From assembly GCA_023667395.1 (NCBI GenBank), contig JAMPAC010000002.1, forward strand, positions 116,797-180,796: 64,000 bases of DNA, read 5' to 3'. The notes under the pieces were generated by a model. That model worked only from the letters and a program-made list of their open reading frames with translations. It was not told the origin of the DNA and did not search any database. Origin of the DNA: Blautia sp. GTDB taxonomy: Bacteria > Bacillota > Clostridia > Lachnospirales > Lachnospiraceae. Position 1 is the first letter of the stretch. Each line of letters opens with the position of its first letter. A program made the translations under genes and the position numbers. This document shows positions 27,963 through 36,835 of the stretch, in pieces.

Positions 27963-29267
27963 ATGGATAAATTGAAAACTCTTTTTAAGTTAGAAGTAAA
28001 ACCGTTGACGCTTATTCGGCATTATATTATTTTGCTTGGAGGAGGATGTATTCTTTTGGCGTTGGTTTACTGTATACCGGAGGAACGTATCAGGAGACAT
28101 ATTGAGATTAGCAGTGATTTTATCGTTGAAGAAGGTAATTACCCGTACATGGGGGTAGAATCTGGGGGATTCATATTGGATAATTATACAGAAGCGTTAC
28201 TTTTGATGTTCAACTATACTGCAGATAACGCCAAGCCGATATATAATGCTTTTGTGGCTCAAGAGTATTGTAAACAAGGTACAGAAGGAGTGGATTTATT
28301 TCAGGAAATGTTGTTGGATAGTGAATGGGAACAGGCAATTGCCGGGAAAAGGAGTTCAAATTGGCTTGGAATGAATATAGTTCTGAGACCACTATTGTTC
28401 ATGTTTGATTTTAGCCAGTGCAGGGTGATTTTGAATGTAATTAGTTATTTGGCCTTGTTTGTGACGATGGTTTTAATGGCAAGGAAATGTGGGGGGGGGT
28501 ATTTGGCCATAGGGTTTGGATTTACATTAATGGCTTTTAATTATTATTCTCTATCGCTCTCCTTTTCCCTTGGTGTTTTTTGTGTCATTATAGCATGTGC
28601 AGCTATTTGTTTTATGCTGATTCGGGGATTATCCAAAGTTAATCTATTGCAGGTAATGTTTGTGGTGGGCATTGCGACGGCATATTTTGATTGGCTGAGC
28701 ATTCCTCTTATAACGTGGGGACTGCCTATATTAGTAGTATTGGCAATGATGTATTCCCAAAACAATAATACTCTCTTCGTGGAATATTTTAATAAAGCGT
28801 TTCAGGGAGGCTTTGGCTGGAGTTTGGGATATGCAGGAATGATCATAGGAAAATGTATGGTTGCTGTGTTGGTTCAGGGGAAAGGAGCGATATCATTCTT
28901 TTTGAATCGCGTGACGGCAGATACAAAAATACGTTCTGCTCAAGATTTTGGCATGTCCATACGCAGGCTTTTTAATTGTTTCTTTCCTTTTAATTTGAGA
29001 CCGGGAAACAATGTTTATTTTGTTTTACTCCTTTTGGCGGCAGCGATGTTGGTGGTCACGGTATTGCTGGTAAACAGGGAAAGGAGGAGGCTGGCGGCTG
29101 TTGTCATAATGGTAGGTTTATCACCATTCCTGTATTATGTATATGTAGGAGGACATGTGCACCATACAGGAATAGAGTTTAGAAGTCTGATGATATCCTT
29201 TTTTGCGATTTGGATTGTAATGCAGCCGTTTTATGATATAATACATAGGCGGATTAAAAAATTATAA
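27963..29267 (+). CDS. Polytopic membrane protein with poly-G G9 (in frame), paralogue of 24342-25622
   Basis: A protein of about 434 residues with about ten helices. FILDNYTEALLLMFNYTAD, YFDWLSIPLITWGLP and HTGIEFRSLMIS match the paralogue position by position. The G9 run at 28491-28499 encodes KCGGGYLAIG (about residues 176-186) in the same loop as the paralogue's tract; G8 gives TAG and G10 a TAA within about 20 codons. It is ON. GAGG at 27951-27954 supports the ATG at 27963. No named family recognised; a GT-C enzyme fed by GtrA/GtrB is possible. Confidence 0.62.
   Translation: MDKLKTLFKLEVKPLTLIRHYIILLGGGCILLALVYCIPEERIRRHIEISSDFIVEEGNYPYMGVESGGFILDNYTEALLLMFNYTADNAKPIYNAFVAQEYCKQGTEGVDLFQEMLLDSEWEQAIAGKRSSNWLGMNIVLRPLLFMFDFSQCRVILNVISYLALFVTMVLMARKCGGGYLAIGFGFTLMAFNYYSLSLSFSLGVFCVIIACAAICFMLIRGLSKVNLLQVMFVVGIATAYFDWLSIPLITWGLPILVVLAMMYSQNNNTLFVEYFNKAFQGGFGWSLGYAGMIIGKCMVAVLVQGKGAISFFLNRVTADTKIRSAQDFGMSIRRLFNCFFPFNLRPGNNVYFVLLLLAAAMLVVTVLLVNRERRRLAAVVIMVGLSPFLYYVYVGGHVHHTGIEFRSLMISFFAIWIVMQPFYDIIHRRIKKL
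28491..28499 (+). repeat. Poly-G tract, G9, in membrane protein gene
   Basis: Three glycine codons GGG in a row, in frame. Placed at the same aligned site as the G7 tract at 24842. Confidence 0.8.
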
Positions 29268-29284
29268 GTGAGGTATAGCGCAAG

Positions 29285-30361
29285 ATGCGAACAGACATTA
29301 GAAATAAAGATTATGCGATTAGTGTGACGCGTCTTGCTGCGTTGTCGCTTGTCATTGGATGTCATGTTTTTGAATATTTGGGGACATGTTATCCAAGATA
29401 TTCTTCCTTGTTGACACCTATTGGGAACTATTCGAGTGTTGGTGTCCAAATTTTTTTGTTAATATCAGGGTATTTGTATGGGAAGAAAAAAATACGTCCA
29501 GGGATTCCATTTATATTGAGCAATTTCTGGAAGATTTTAAAAGATTATTATGTACATTATTTAATATTTACAATACCGCTTTGTCTGGTGTTTCAGGCAG
29601 AACAGATCAATGCAAAGTCATTATGGGGAATGGTGACTTGCTGGTGTACATTTGGAGGTGAGGTACAACTTTGGTTTATCCCCTATATATTATTTTGTTA
29701 TTTAATTACACCAATGTTGTATGAAATAAGGGAGTGGCTTGTTGCTGGCAAAAATTCGGCTATTAAATTTTGTGGTTTGATCATTATAATTGAATTATTA
29801 TTTATTGAATATGACTCTTATTTTATTCCGGCATGGATATGCTGTTATGTGATTGGTTATTGTTTTCCGTTTTTGGTGGAAAGATATAGGTCGTTTTTAA
29901 AACCTTGGATGGGGGGGGCGATGTTGATTCTTTGTCTTGCATGCAATGTAATTAAATACTATTATCGATATATCAGGGGCTATATGCCTAATACCATTAA
30001 TGCCCTGATATGGGAAGGAAATTTCAAGGCAAGAATTTTGAATGAATTTTTCAATTGGAGTTCGGTGCTGCTGGGCATTGTTATTGCGCTGGCAATATAT
30101 TATACCACTAAACGTATTTTAAAATATAGAACAGAAAAGAGAACGCAAATAAAATGGTTGGATATTGCAGATAAATATTCGTATGATATATATATATGCC
30201 ATATGCTTTATGTAAAAGGCATGCTTTCAACTATTATGATAACACCATATATAGTAGTAAATTTGGGGGTCACAGTTCTGCTAATCGCCATAAATGGCTG
30301 TCTTTTATATTATATTTGCAGACCCAGGGAACTGTTTGGCAAAATTCAGAGGAGCAAATAG
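29285..30361 (+). CDS. Acyltransferase-3 membrane protein, poly-G G8 (in frame)
   Basis: A 358-residue OafA-like O-acyltransferase with about ten helices. KDYAISVTRLAALSLVIGCH (residues 8-27) has the family's helix-1 His, SVGVQIFLLISGYLYGKK follows, and DIYICHMLYVKGML is near the C-terminus. The G8 run at 29911-29918 encodes WMGGAM (about residue 210); G7 gives TGA and G9 TAA soon after, so the gene is ON. The gene at 33297 is a close relative without a tract. Confidence 0.82.
   Translation: MRTDIRNKDYAISVTRLAALSLVIGCHVFEYLGTCYPRYSSLLTPIGNYSSVGVQIFLLISGYLYGKKKIRPGIPFILSNFWKILKDYYVHYLIFTIPLCLVFQAEQINAKSLWGMVTCWCTFGGEVQLWFIPYILFCYLITPMLYEIREWLVAGKNSAIKFCGLIIIIELLFIEYDSYFIPAWICCYVIGYCFPFLVERYRSFLKPWMGGAMLILCLACNVIKYYYRYIRGYMPNTINALIWEGNFKARILNEFFNWSSVLLGIVIALAIYYTTKRILKYRTEKRTQIKWLDIADKYSYDIYICHMLYVKGMLSTIMITPYIVVNLGVTVLLIAINGCLLYYICRPRELFGKIQRSK
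29911..29918 (+). repeat. Poly-G tract, G8, in acyltransferase gene
   Basis: In frame. The aligned place in the paralogue (around 33900) reads AGLFCRKVF and has no G run. Confidence 0.8.
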
Positions 30362-30394
30362 AATAATTAATAATACTGTTGGATGGAATTGGTT

Positions 30395-30805
30395 ATGCAT
30401 TTAAAAATTCAAAATGTGATAGATCAGATAAAGAATAACATTTCATTTTTAAAATTTTGCATTGTAGGAGGCATTTCCACTTTTCTTGATTTGGGGATTT
30501 ATCTATTGTTGTATGATGGCGCAGGGGTTGTGTTATCCAAGATAGTTTCTATGGGATGCAGCATGGTGTTTTCTTATAATCTGAATAAAAAGTGGAGTTT
30601 TTCAATCTCTACTAAGAGAACGAAAAAGGAGGTTGGGCGTTATCTTGTTACTCAGGCGATTAATATGACGGTAAATGTTGGGGTCAATTATATTGTCTTG
30701 GAAATATTTCAAATCAAATTATTTGCGTTCATAGTGGCCACACTGGTTGCGATGACAATAAATTATGTATTACAAAAACGATGGGTGTTTAGAGGTGAAA
30801 AATGA
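30395..30805 (+). CDS. GtrA-family membrane protein
   Basis: A protein of about 136 residues with four helices. FLKFCIVGGISTFLDLGIYL (about residues 17-36) and NYVLQKRWVF at the end are the GtrA signatures. GtrA proteins are thought to flip an undecaprenyl-phosphate sugar across the membrane for glycan modification. It overlaps the GtrB-like gene by four bases, giving a GtrA-GtrB pair. The start may be 30383 or 30395; neither has a clear ribosome site. Confidence 0.82.
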   Translation: MHLKIQNVIDQIKNNISFLKFCIVGGISTFLDLGIYLLLYDGAGVVLSKIVSMGCSMVFSYNLNKKWSFSISTKRTKKEVGRYLVTQAINMTVNVGVNYIVLEIFQIKLFAFIVATLVAMTINYVLQKRWVFRGEK

Positions 30806-31512
30806 AATATTCAATTGTAATTCCATGTTATAATGAAAGTGAAAATCTCAAGCGTCTGTTGCAAAGTATCATGCCTTTGACAGAAAAGCATGATATAGAG
30901 TTTGTGCTTGTAGAAAATGGCTCAACAGATGACAGTAGAACTAAATTCGAAACACTGCAGGAAATGCGTGATAAACACATTATCAGGGTATATGTGGATA
31001 AAAATCAGGGTTACGGTTATGGAGTACAGCAGGGACTTAAGGCATGCAGCGGAGATTATGTGGGATGGATTCATGCGGACATGCAGATCAAGCCACGTGA
31101 ATTAGCTGTTTTCATGAGGTATATTGATAGACATGGTGCAGACTGTCCGTTATTTGTTAAAGGAAAGCGCAGTAACAGAAGTTTGTTTGATAGGTTTTTC
31201 ACTGGGGCAATGAGTGTGTTTGAAACAGTTTTGTTTGGAGTGAATTTGTATGATATCGGGGCTATTCCGGTATTGTTTCCTAAGGAATTATTAAAGAACT
31301 GCACAAAGATGCCATATGATTTCTCCATTGAGTTATATGTGTATTTACAAGCTAAGAAGAATCATTATATAATTAAAAGACACAAAGTAAGATTGAGAAA
31401 AAGGGTACGGGGTATGTCGTCATGGGATAAAGGTCTGGCATCTAAAATTAAACAAAGTAAACGCATCATAAAGGATAGTATCCAGATAAAGAAAGGGGAG
31501 CAGGTATTTTGA
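30802..31512 (+). CDS. GT2 enzyme, GtrB/polyprenol-phosphate sugar synthase type
   Basis: A 236-residue GT2 enzyme without the C-terminal double membrane helix of some GtrB proteins. YSIVIPCYNESENLKRLL is at residues 3-20, LVENGSTDDS and GYGYGVQQGLKAC follow, and WIHADMQIKP carries the DxD-like Asp. Enzymes of this group load a sugar onto polyprenyl phosphate. Being coupled to GtrA by overlap, it probably makes the lipid-linked sugar that membrane GT-C proteins of this locus use. Confidence 0.8.
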   Translation: MKYSIVIPCYNESENLKRLLQSIMPLTEKHDIEFVLVENGSTDDSRTKFETLQEMRDKHIIRVYVDKNQGYGYGVQQGLKACSGDYVGWIHADMQIKPRELAVFMRYIDRHGADCPLFVKGKRSNRSLFDRFFTGAMSVFETVLFGVNLYDIGAIPVLFPKELLKNCTKMPYDFSIELYVYLQAKKNHYIIKRHKVRLRKRVRGMSSWDKGLASKIKQSKRIIKDSIQIKKGEQVF

Positions 31513-32525
31513 AAATATTGATTACAGGTGCAGCGGGTTTCATAGGTTCTCAACTTGCGTATAGACTATGGAAAGATAAAAATGAAGTGGTATTGATTGA
31601 TAATTTTTCTTATGGAAAGGAAGATAATCTTCTGTTTGAAGAGCATTCTTTTACTAATGAAGTAATACGGATGGATATTCGTGATAGGATAGGTATTGCC
31701 GATTTATTGAAGAACGGGAATTTTGATTATATCTATAATATTGCGGGAATCGCACCATTGCCGGATTGTCAGTCTGCTCCACAGGAGGCAATCGATGTAA
31801 ATGTAATAGGATTGGTTAATCTACTTGAAAATGGAAGAAAATATGGTGTCAAAAAGGTAATTCAGGCAAGTACAAATGCAATATATGAAAATGAGACGGA
31901 ATTTCCAACAGTGGAAAATAAATTTAATCTTCCTACGCTGATTTATCCGAATACGAAATATGTTGCTGAAAGATTTGCGGAATCTTACTGTAAAACATAT
32001 GGTATGAGTGTTACATGTATTCGCTTTGCAAATGTATATGGACCGCATATCGATTGCCTACGGACACAGCCTCCATTTGTTGCGTACATGATTCGGGAAT
32101 TGTTCTATGATAGGGTGCCAGTATTTCACTCGGATGGAAATCAAAGAAGAGATTATGTATATGTAGATGACCTGGTCGAGTTGGCTATTGCAGTACAAGA
32201 GGGGGAAGGATTTGATTGCGTCAATTGTTCTTCCTTTAGAAATTATTCTGTCAATGAAATGTATGCTATCGCCAGCAGAATTATGAAAAAAAGCATTCAG
32301 CCCAAATATGCTGAAGATGGGCATTATTGGGCAAAGTATCCAGAACTTTACGAAGGGGTGTATCGGATTAAAGATACTATTTTGAAAGATGAAATTAATA
32401 AATTCTCTCTATGTGATAATACTTATGCGATGAAAAAATATGGATGGTCGCCTAAGATAGATATTGAAGAAGGGCTTCGTAGAGTAATACAAAACGAATG
32501 CGCTTTACTGGAAAGGCTTGGTTGA
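31509..32525 (+). CDS. NAD-dependent epimerase/dehydratase (extended SDR)
   Basis: A 338-residue SDR. ITGAAGFIGSQLAYRL at residues 4-19 is the NAD-binding motif, NIAGIAPLPDC is the post-beta4 segment, and the catalytic Y-x3-K is in YPNTKYVAE (about residues 146-150). The TTG start shares bases with the upstream TGA stop, and GGGGAG is correctly placed. It could be a nucleotide-sugar epimerase or decarboxylase, and it heads a group with a nucleotidyltransferase, a kinase-like fusion and a HAD phosphatase. Confidence 0.82.
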   Translation: MKILITGAAGFIGSQLAYRLWKDKNEVVLIDNFSYGKEDNLLFEEHSFTNEVIRMDIRDRIGIADLLKNGNFDYIYNIAGIAPLPDCQSAPQEAIDVNVIGLVNLLENGRKYGVKKVIQASTNAIYENETEFPTVENKFNLPTLIYPNTKYVAERFAESYCKTYGMSVTCIRFANVYGPHIDCLRTQPPFVAYMIRELFYDRVPVFHSDGNQRRDYVYVDDLVELAIAVQEGEGFDCVNCSSFRNYSVNEMYAIASRIMKKSIQPKYAEDGHYWAKYPELYEGVYRIKDTILKDEINKFSLCDNTYAMKKYGWSPKIDIEEGLRRVIQNECALLERLG

Positions 32526-32534
32526 TAATTAATT

Positions 32535-33275
32535 ATGAGAAAGTTGCATTTAATTATGCCTATGGGAGGAAAAGGCTCCAGGTTTTCTGAGTATGGATAT
32601 GATTTTCCCAAACCGCTTTTGAAGATTCAGGATTATCCGTTTTTTTATTGGGCGACTCAATCCGTAGTAAAGTTTATAGATGTAGAGGACATTATCTTTG
32701 TAATCCTGAAAGAGCATGTGGAAAAATTTGGCTTGGACAATGAAATTAGAAAATATTATCCCGATGCAAAAATCCATATAATTCCGAAAGTGTTAGGGGG
32801 AGCGGTGTTGACTTGCATGGAAGGGATTCGGGAAATATCAGATGATGCCCCCATTGTGTTTAACGATTGTGATCATATTTTCCGTAGCAGGGATTTTGAG
32901 GATTTTTGTGCTAATGGTTTGGATGCTTCTGTTGAAGGTGCAATTTTAACATTCCAATCAAATGAAGAAAAATATAGTTTTTTGAGATTCGATGATCGTG
33001 GGAATGTTATTGAGACGGTAGAAAAAAAAGCTATTAGCGGTCATGCTATTTGTGGGTGTTATTATTTTGCAAATAAAGATTTGTTTGCGTCTGCGGTAGA
33101 AACTTATTTACATGAGTGTTCTTATCAGGAATATTTTGTGAGTGGAGTTTATAATGTAATGTCAAAACAAGGGGCAGAAATAAGGGCATTTGCAACAGAT
33201 TTTCATGTGCCGTTTGGAATTCCGGAAGAGTATGAAAAGGCGAAAGATTTAGAATATTTTGCGGGATTGGCATAG
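32535..33275 (+). CDS. Sugar-phosphate nucleotidyltransferase
   Basis: A 246-residue NTP-transferase. LIMPMGGKGSRFSEYGYDFP (residues 6-25) is the nucleotide-binding signature with the GGxGSR loop and KPLL just after; FNDCDHIF (about 112-119) holds the metal-binding Asp pair. The family activates hexose- or heptose-1-phosphates, here probably together with the HAD phosphatase at 36256 and the kinase-like fusion at 34378. The nucleotide and sugar are unknown. Confidence 0.78.
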   Translation: MRKLHLIMPMGGKGSRFSEYGYDFPKPLLKIQDYPFFYWATQSVVKFIDVEDIIFVILKEHVEKFGLDNEIRKYYPDAKIHIIPKVLGGAVLTCMEGIREISDDAPIVFNDCDHIFRSRDFEDFCANGLDASVEGAILTFQSNEEKYSFLRFDDRGNVIETVEKKAISGHAICGCYYFANKDLFASAVETYLHECSYQEYFVSGVYNVMSKQGAEIRAFATDFHVPFGIPEEYEKAKDLEYFAGLA

Positions 33276-33296
33276 TATTATGCGGAGAGATTATAA

Positions 33297-34376
33297 ATGC
33301 GGAATAATATAATAGGGAAAGATTATGCGATTAGCGGATTGCGGGTAACAGCATTACTGCTGGTAATTTGGTGCCATATTCTTGAGCATGTATCAATGCG
33401 TGTTCGATGGGTCGGGCCGATTGGCAATTATTTTAGTGTGGGTGTGCAGATATTTCTGCTTTTGTCAGGATATTTGTATGGGAAGAAAGCAGATGTGCCT
33501 AAAACCCCTTTTGTCATCAGGAATGTGGTAAAAATATTAAAAGATTATTATATACACTATGCAATATTCATAATTCCTTTATGCCTGCTTCTGAAAGAGT
33601 ATACTGTTAATAGATGGTTTCTTTGGAGAGTACTTACCGGGGCTCGTACAATAGGAAATGAAGCTCATTTGTGGTATATTCCCTATATACTTTTATGCTA
33701 TTTGATCACTCCTGCGCTGTATGATATCCGAGAATGGATGTCACGTGGAAGGTATTTGGGACTTAAACTGATAGGATTAATTTTTTTGATTGAAATAACC
33801 TTTATAACTTATGACTCATATTTTATTCCAGCATGGATATGCTGTTATGTGATAGGATACTTTGCACCAAAATTAAAGGAATACTATGCGGGACTGTTTT
33901 GCAGAAAGGTATTTGTTGTTGTTACCTTAGTTAGTATTGTGGCTAATGGGATAAAATATGTGCTTGTATATGTGTATGGATACGGGGAGGAGTATCTTAA
34001 CCTGGCAATCAAAGATTGTTCTTGGCAGGCGCAGCTGCTAAAACAGTGTTATCATTGGTCGGCGATTTTATTGGCAATTACAATTTCAGGTGTCGTATAT
34101 GCAATATTATCTCATGTGCGCTTTCGTAAAAAAGGGAAAAAGATTTTGGACATATGTGATAAGTATTCTTATGATATTTATTTATGCCATATGTTATATG
34201 TCAAGGGAATGCTTTCCACAGTTTTTTTGACGGACTCTCTTATACTGAATTTACTTATAACATTTGCACTAATTTTTATCAATGCAGTATTGCTTTACTA
34301 TTTATGTAGACCACAGGAATTGTTTGCTCTGATTAAAAACAATAAGCGGATGAAAAGTGAAGGAAAGAGTGGCTGA
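33297..34376 (+). CDS. Acyltransferase-3 membrane protein without poly-G tract
   Basis: A 359-residue O-acyltransferase, clearly related to 29285-30361: KDYAISGLRVTALLLVIWCH, SVGVQIFLLLSGYLYGKK, FIPAWICCYVIGY and DIYLCHMLYVKGML all recur. The G tract of the relative is absent, so this copy should be expressed constantly. GGAGAG at 33284-33289 supports the ATG. Confidence 0.82.
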   Translation: MRNNIIGKDYAISGLRVTALLLVIWCHILEHVSMRVRWVGPIGNYFSVGVQIFLLLSGYLYGKKADVPKTPFVIRNVVKILKDYYIHYAIFIIPLCLLLKEYTVNRWFLWRVLTGARTIGNEAHLWYIPYILLCYLITPALYDIREWMSRGRYLGLKLIGLIFLIEITFITYDSYFIPAWICCYVIGYFAPKLKEYYAGLFCRKVFVVVTLVSIVANGIKYVLVYVYGYGEEYLNLAIKDCSWQAQLLKQCYHWSAILLAITISGVVYAILSHVRFRKKGKKILDICDKYSYDIYLCHMLYVKGMLSTVFLTDSLILNLLITFALIFINAVLLYYLCRPQELFALIKNNKRMKSEGKSG

Positions 34377-34377
34377 G

Positions 34378-36249
34378 ATGTATGCGTATTTTATAATTGC
34401 GGTAGTTCTGCTTTTGGCAGGACATTTATGTAAAATATGTCGTTGGAAACAATTAATCACAAAATATGAAAATGTGGATATGCTGATATTGGTGCGTGCG
34501 ATGGTGTTGGGGCAGGGAATAAATTTGATTGCGCCCTGGCGGGTAGGTGATATAGCAAGGGTATATTTTTCAGGAAAATATTTAAAGAACGGTTATGCAT
34601 TATCTTTGTCCACGGTGGTCGCTGATTTATATATGGACACGCTGACGGTAGGAATGGCGTTTTCGTCATTATATATACTTGGAATCCATAAAGAGGATAT
34701 TTTGGGCATTACCAAATGGTATATTTTCTTATCGGCAGCAGTGACTATAGTTACTGTATTATTTTTTGCGTTTAAACGACATATCAAAAAGATTATTCGT
34801 CTGTTTGCTTCCGTATTCAATAATTATATAGAATTAGGAATACTTTATATTACGTATGCAACTTTTGCAAGCTTAAAGAATATCTACAAGAAAGTTAATT
34901 TAGGTAAAATTATTGGATTTACTGTATTGATGTGGGGAAGCTACTTCTCCTCATATGAGATGTTTGCACGCTTCATGCAACACAGAGGATATGATCTTAC
35001 GCTTACGGGAGTCTTTAAAATTCTATTTTCATTTTCCGACAGTTTATGGGGCAGCGGTTGCCTTTGGTATTTCTGTTATTTGGGGTTTCCATTATGTTTA
35101 TTGGGGATTTATGCGTTTATACGGAAGCCTCACAGCGGGAATGTTCAATACTTTCACTTACTACCACAATTGAATCAAAATGAAAAGCTGGCCTTTTTGG
35201 AAATATATTTTGGGGATGAAAGTAGAAAGGATTATATAAACTTATATTTGGATATCAACAAAGATGTCAGTGTGATTCAGGATTATTCGGCGGGTTCTAA
35301 TGCTACTACAATGTTGTGTATTAGTGAAAACACAACTTTTTTCAGAAAATATGCATTCGCTGAGGACGCAGCCAAACTAAAAGAACAAGTACAATGGCTT
35401 GAAAAATATAATACGGTACTCCCGGTGGCTTCTATAATAAAAAAAGAATACGGTGAAAATTATTGTTATTATGATATGGAGTATAATATGGGGGCAGTAG
35501 GTTTTTTTCAATATATACATACAATGCCTATGGAAAAAGTATGGGATATACTGCAGACAATTTTAGATTCGTTGCGTTGTAACCTCTATGACAATGTATT
35601 TTCCAGTGCGAAGAGAGTGGCGATTAAGGAATATATTGATTCAAAAGTAGTGAATAATATGGAATTTTGTTTGAATAGAGGTGGAAAGTGGCTTAAAGGA
35701 TTGTCCGAGTATAAAGTAATCTGCATTAATGGAATTGATTATCCGAATCTTAGCCATTATAAGCAGCTATTGAATTATGAAAAGCTATGTGATAGACTTA
35801 TGTCCGAACGATATTCGGCTATTCATGGGGATCTGACGATTGAAAACATAGTATGCGTGCAAAATGGTAATGATTCGTGGTATTTGATCGATCCCAATAC
35901 TGGAAATATACATGAGTCAGCGTTCCTGGATTATGCGAAGCTGTTACAATCCTTGCATGGCGGATATGAGTTTATTATGATGGTCAAGGATGTTAGGATT
36001 GAAGATAACACGGTAAATTTTTTATATACAAAATCTCAGGCGTATAGTACTTTATATACAAAATATAAAGATTATCTATATCAACATTTTTCGAAAGAGG
36101 ATGTGATAAATATATATATTCATGAGGTAATTCATTGGTTGAGGCTTATGCCATATAAGGTAAAAAAGGATCCCAGAAAGGCAGTTGTGTTTTATGCTGG
36201 AATGCTTATGGTATTATATGATGTGGAACAGATGATTTTGGAGAAATGA
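34378..36249 (+). CDS. Fusion of an LPG-synthase-type membrane domain with an APH-like kinase domain
   Basis: A protein of about 623 residues with an arrangement I do not know as a named family. Residues 1-260 are helical, with APWRVGDIARVYF (about 51-63) typical of the LPG_synthase_TM/UPF0104 family. Residues about 290-620 look like an aminoglycoside/choline kinase fold: HGDLTIENIV (about 482-491) matches the catalytic HGDxxxxN loop and LIDPN (about 503-507) the metal-binding Asp. Inference: a sugar or alcohol phosphorylation step tied to the membrane. The ATG at 34378, one base after the upstream stop, is better spaced from AGGAAAG than the GTG at 34357. Confidence 0.65.
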   Translation: MYAYFIIAVVLLLAGHLCKICRWKQLITKYENVDMLILVRAMVLGQGINLIAPWRVGDIARVYFSGKYLKNGYALSLSTVVADLYMDTLTVGMAFSSLYILGIHKEDILGITKWYIFLSAAVTIVTVLFFAFKRHIKKIIRLFASVFNNYIELGILYITYATFASLKNIYKKVNLGKIIGFTVLMWGSYFSSYEMFARFMQHRGYDLTLTGVFKILFSFSDSLWGSGCLWYFCYLGFPLCLLGIYAFIRKPHSGNVQYFHLLPQLNQNEKLAFLEIYFGDESRKDYINLYLDINKDVSVIQDYSAGSNATTMLCISENTTFFRKYAFAEDAAKLKEQVQWLEKYNTVLPVASIIKKEYGENYCYYDMEYNMGAVGFFQYIHTMPMEKVWDILQTILDSLRCNLYDNVFSSAKRVAIKEYIDSKVVNNMEFCLNRGGKWLKGLSEYKVICINGIDYPNLSHYKQLLNYEKLCDRLMSERYSAIHGDLTIENIVCVQNGNDSWYLIDPNTGNIHESAFLDYAKLLQSLHGGYEFIMMVKDVRIEDNTVNFLYTKSQAYSTLYTKYKDYLYQHFSKEDVINIYIHEVIHWLRLMPYKVKKDPRKAVVFYAGMLMVLYDVEQMILEK

Positions 36250-36255
36250 GGTCAT

Positions 36256-36813
36256 ATGGTAAAAAGATTAGCGTTGTTCGATTTGGATGGTACATTATTT
36301 GATACAAGTGATGTGAATTATTATGCATATAAGGAATCGTTAAAGTATTATGGTTATGATCTGGATTATGATTTTTATTGCAAGGAATGCAATGGAAGAC
36401 ATTACAGATATTTTATGCCTTTATTAAAGGTTGAAGACAGTGAAGTCATGGAGAAGATTCATCATATGAAGAAACAAGCATATGGAAAATATCTGGATAA
36501 AGCGAGAGTAAATGAGCATTTATTTTCTATTATAGAAAGCATGACGGAAAGATATAATAAGGTAATTGTAACCACAGCATCCCGAGAAAATACGGAAGAT
36601 ATATTGTTGTATTTCAATGTATTGGAACAATTCGATATGCTGCTTACACAAGAAGATATTCATTATGCAAAACCGAATCCGGAGGGATTTTTAATGGCAA
36701 TGAAAAGATATCATACAAAGCCGGAAGATACGATTATTTTTGAGGATTCGGAAGTGGGTATAGAGGCGGCGTTGTTGACTAAAGCTACTGTAATCGCAAT
36801 ACGACAGTTTTAA
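36256..36813 (+). CDS. HAD-superfamily phosphatase
   Basis: A 185-residue HAD hydrolase. Motif I is FDLDGTLFD (residues 8-16), motif II VTTASRENT (about 97-105), the Lys of motif III is in AKPNPEGF and motif IV is IFEDSEVG. The family removes phosphate from small sugar phosphates. It begins seven bases after the kinase-like fusion and lies near a nucleotidyltransferase, as in heptose or deoxy-sugar activation pathways, where a phosphatase acts between kinase and nucleotidyltransferase. Confidence 0.8.
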   Translation: MVKRLALFDLDGTLFDTSDVNYYAYKESLKYYGYDLDYDFYCKECNGRHYRYFMPLLKVEDSEVMEKIHHMKKQAYGKYLDKARVNEHLFSIIESMTERYNKVIVTTASRENTEDILLYFNVLEQFDMLLTQEDIHYAKPNPEGFLMAMKRYHTKPEDTIIFEDSEVGIEAALLTKATVIAIRQF

Positions 36814-36835
36814 ATATAATGGGAAGGCAGTCATA

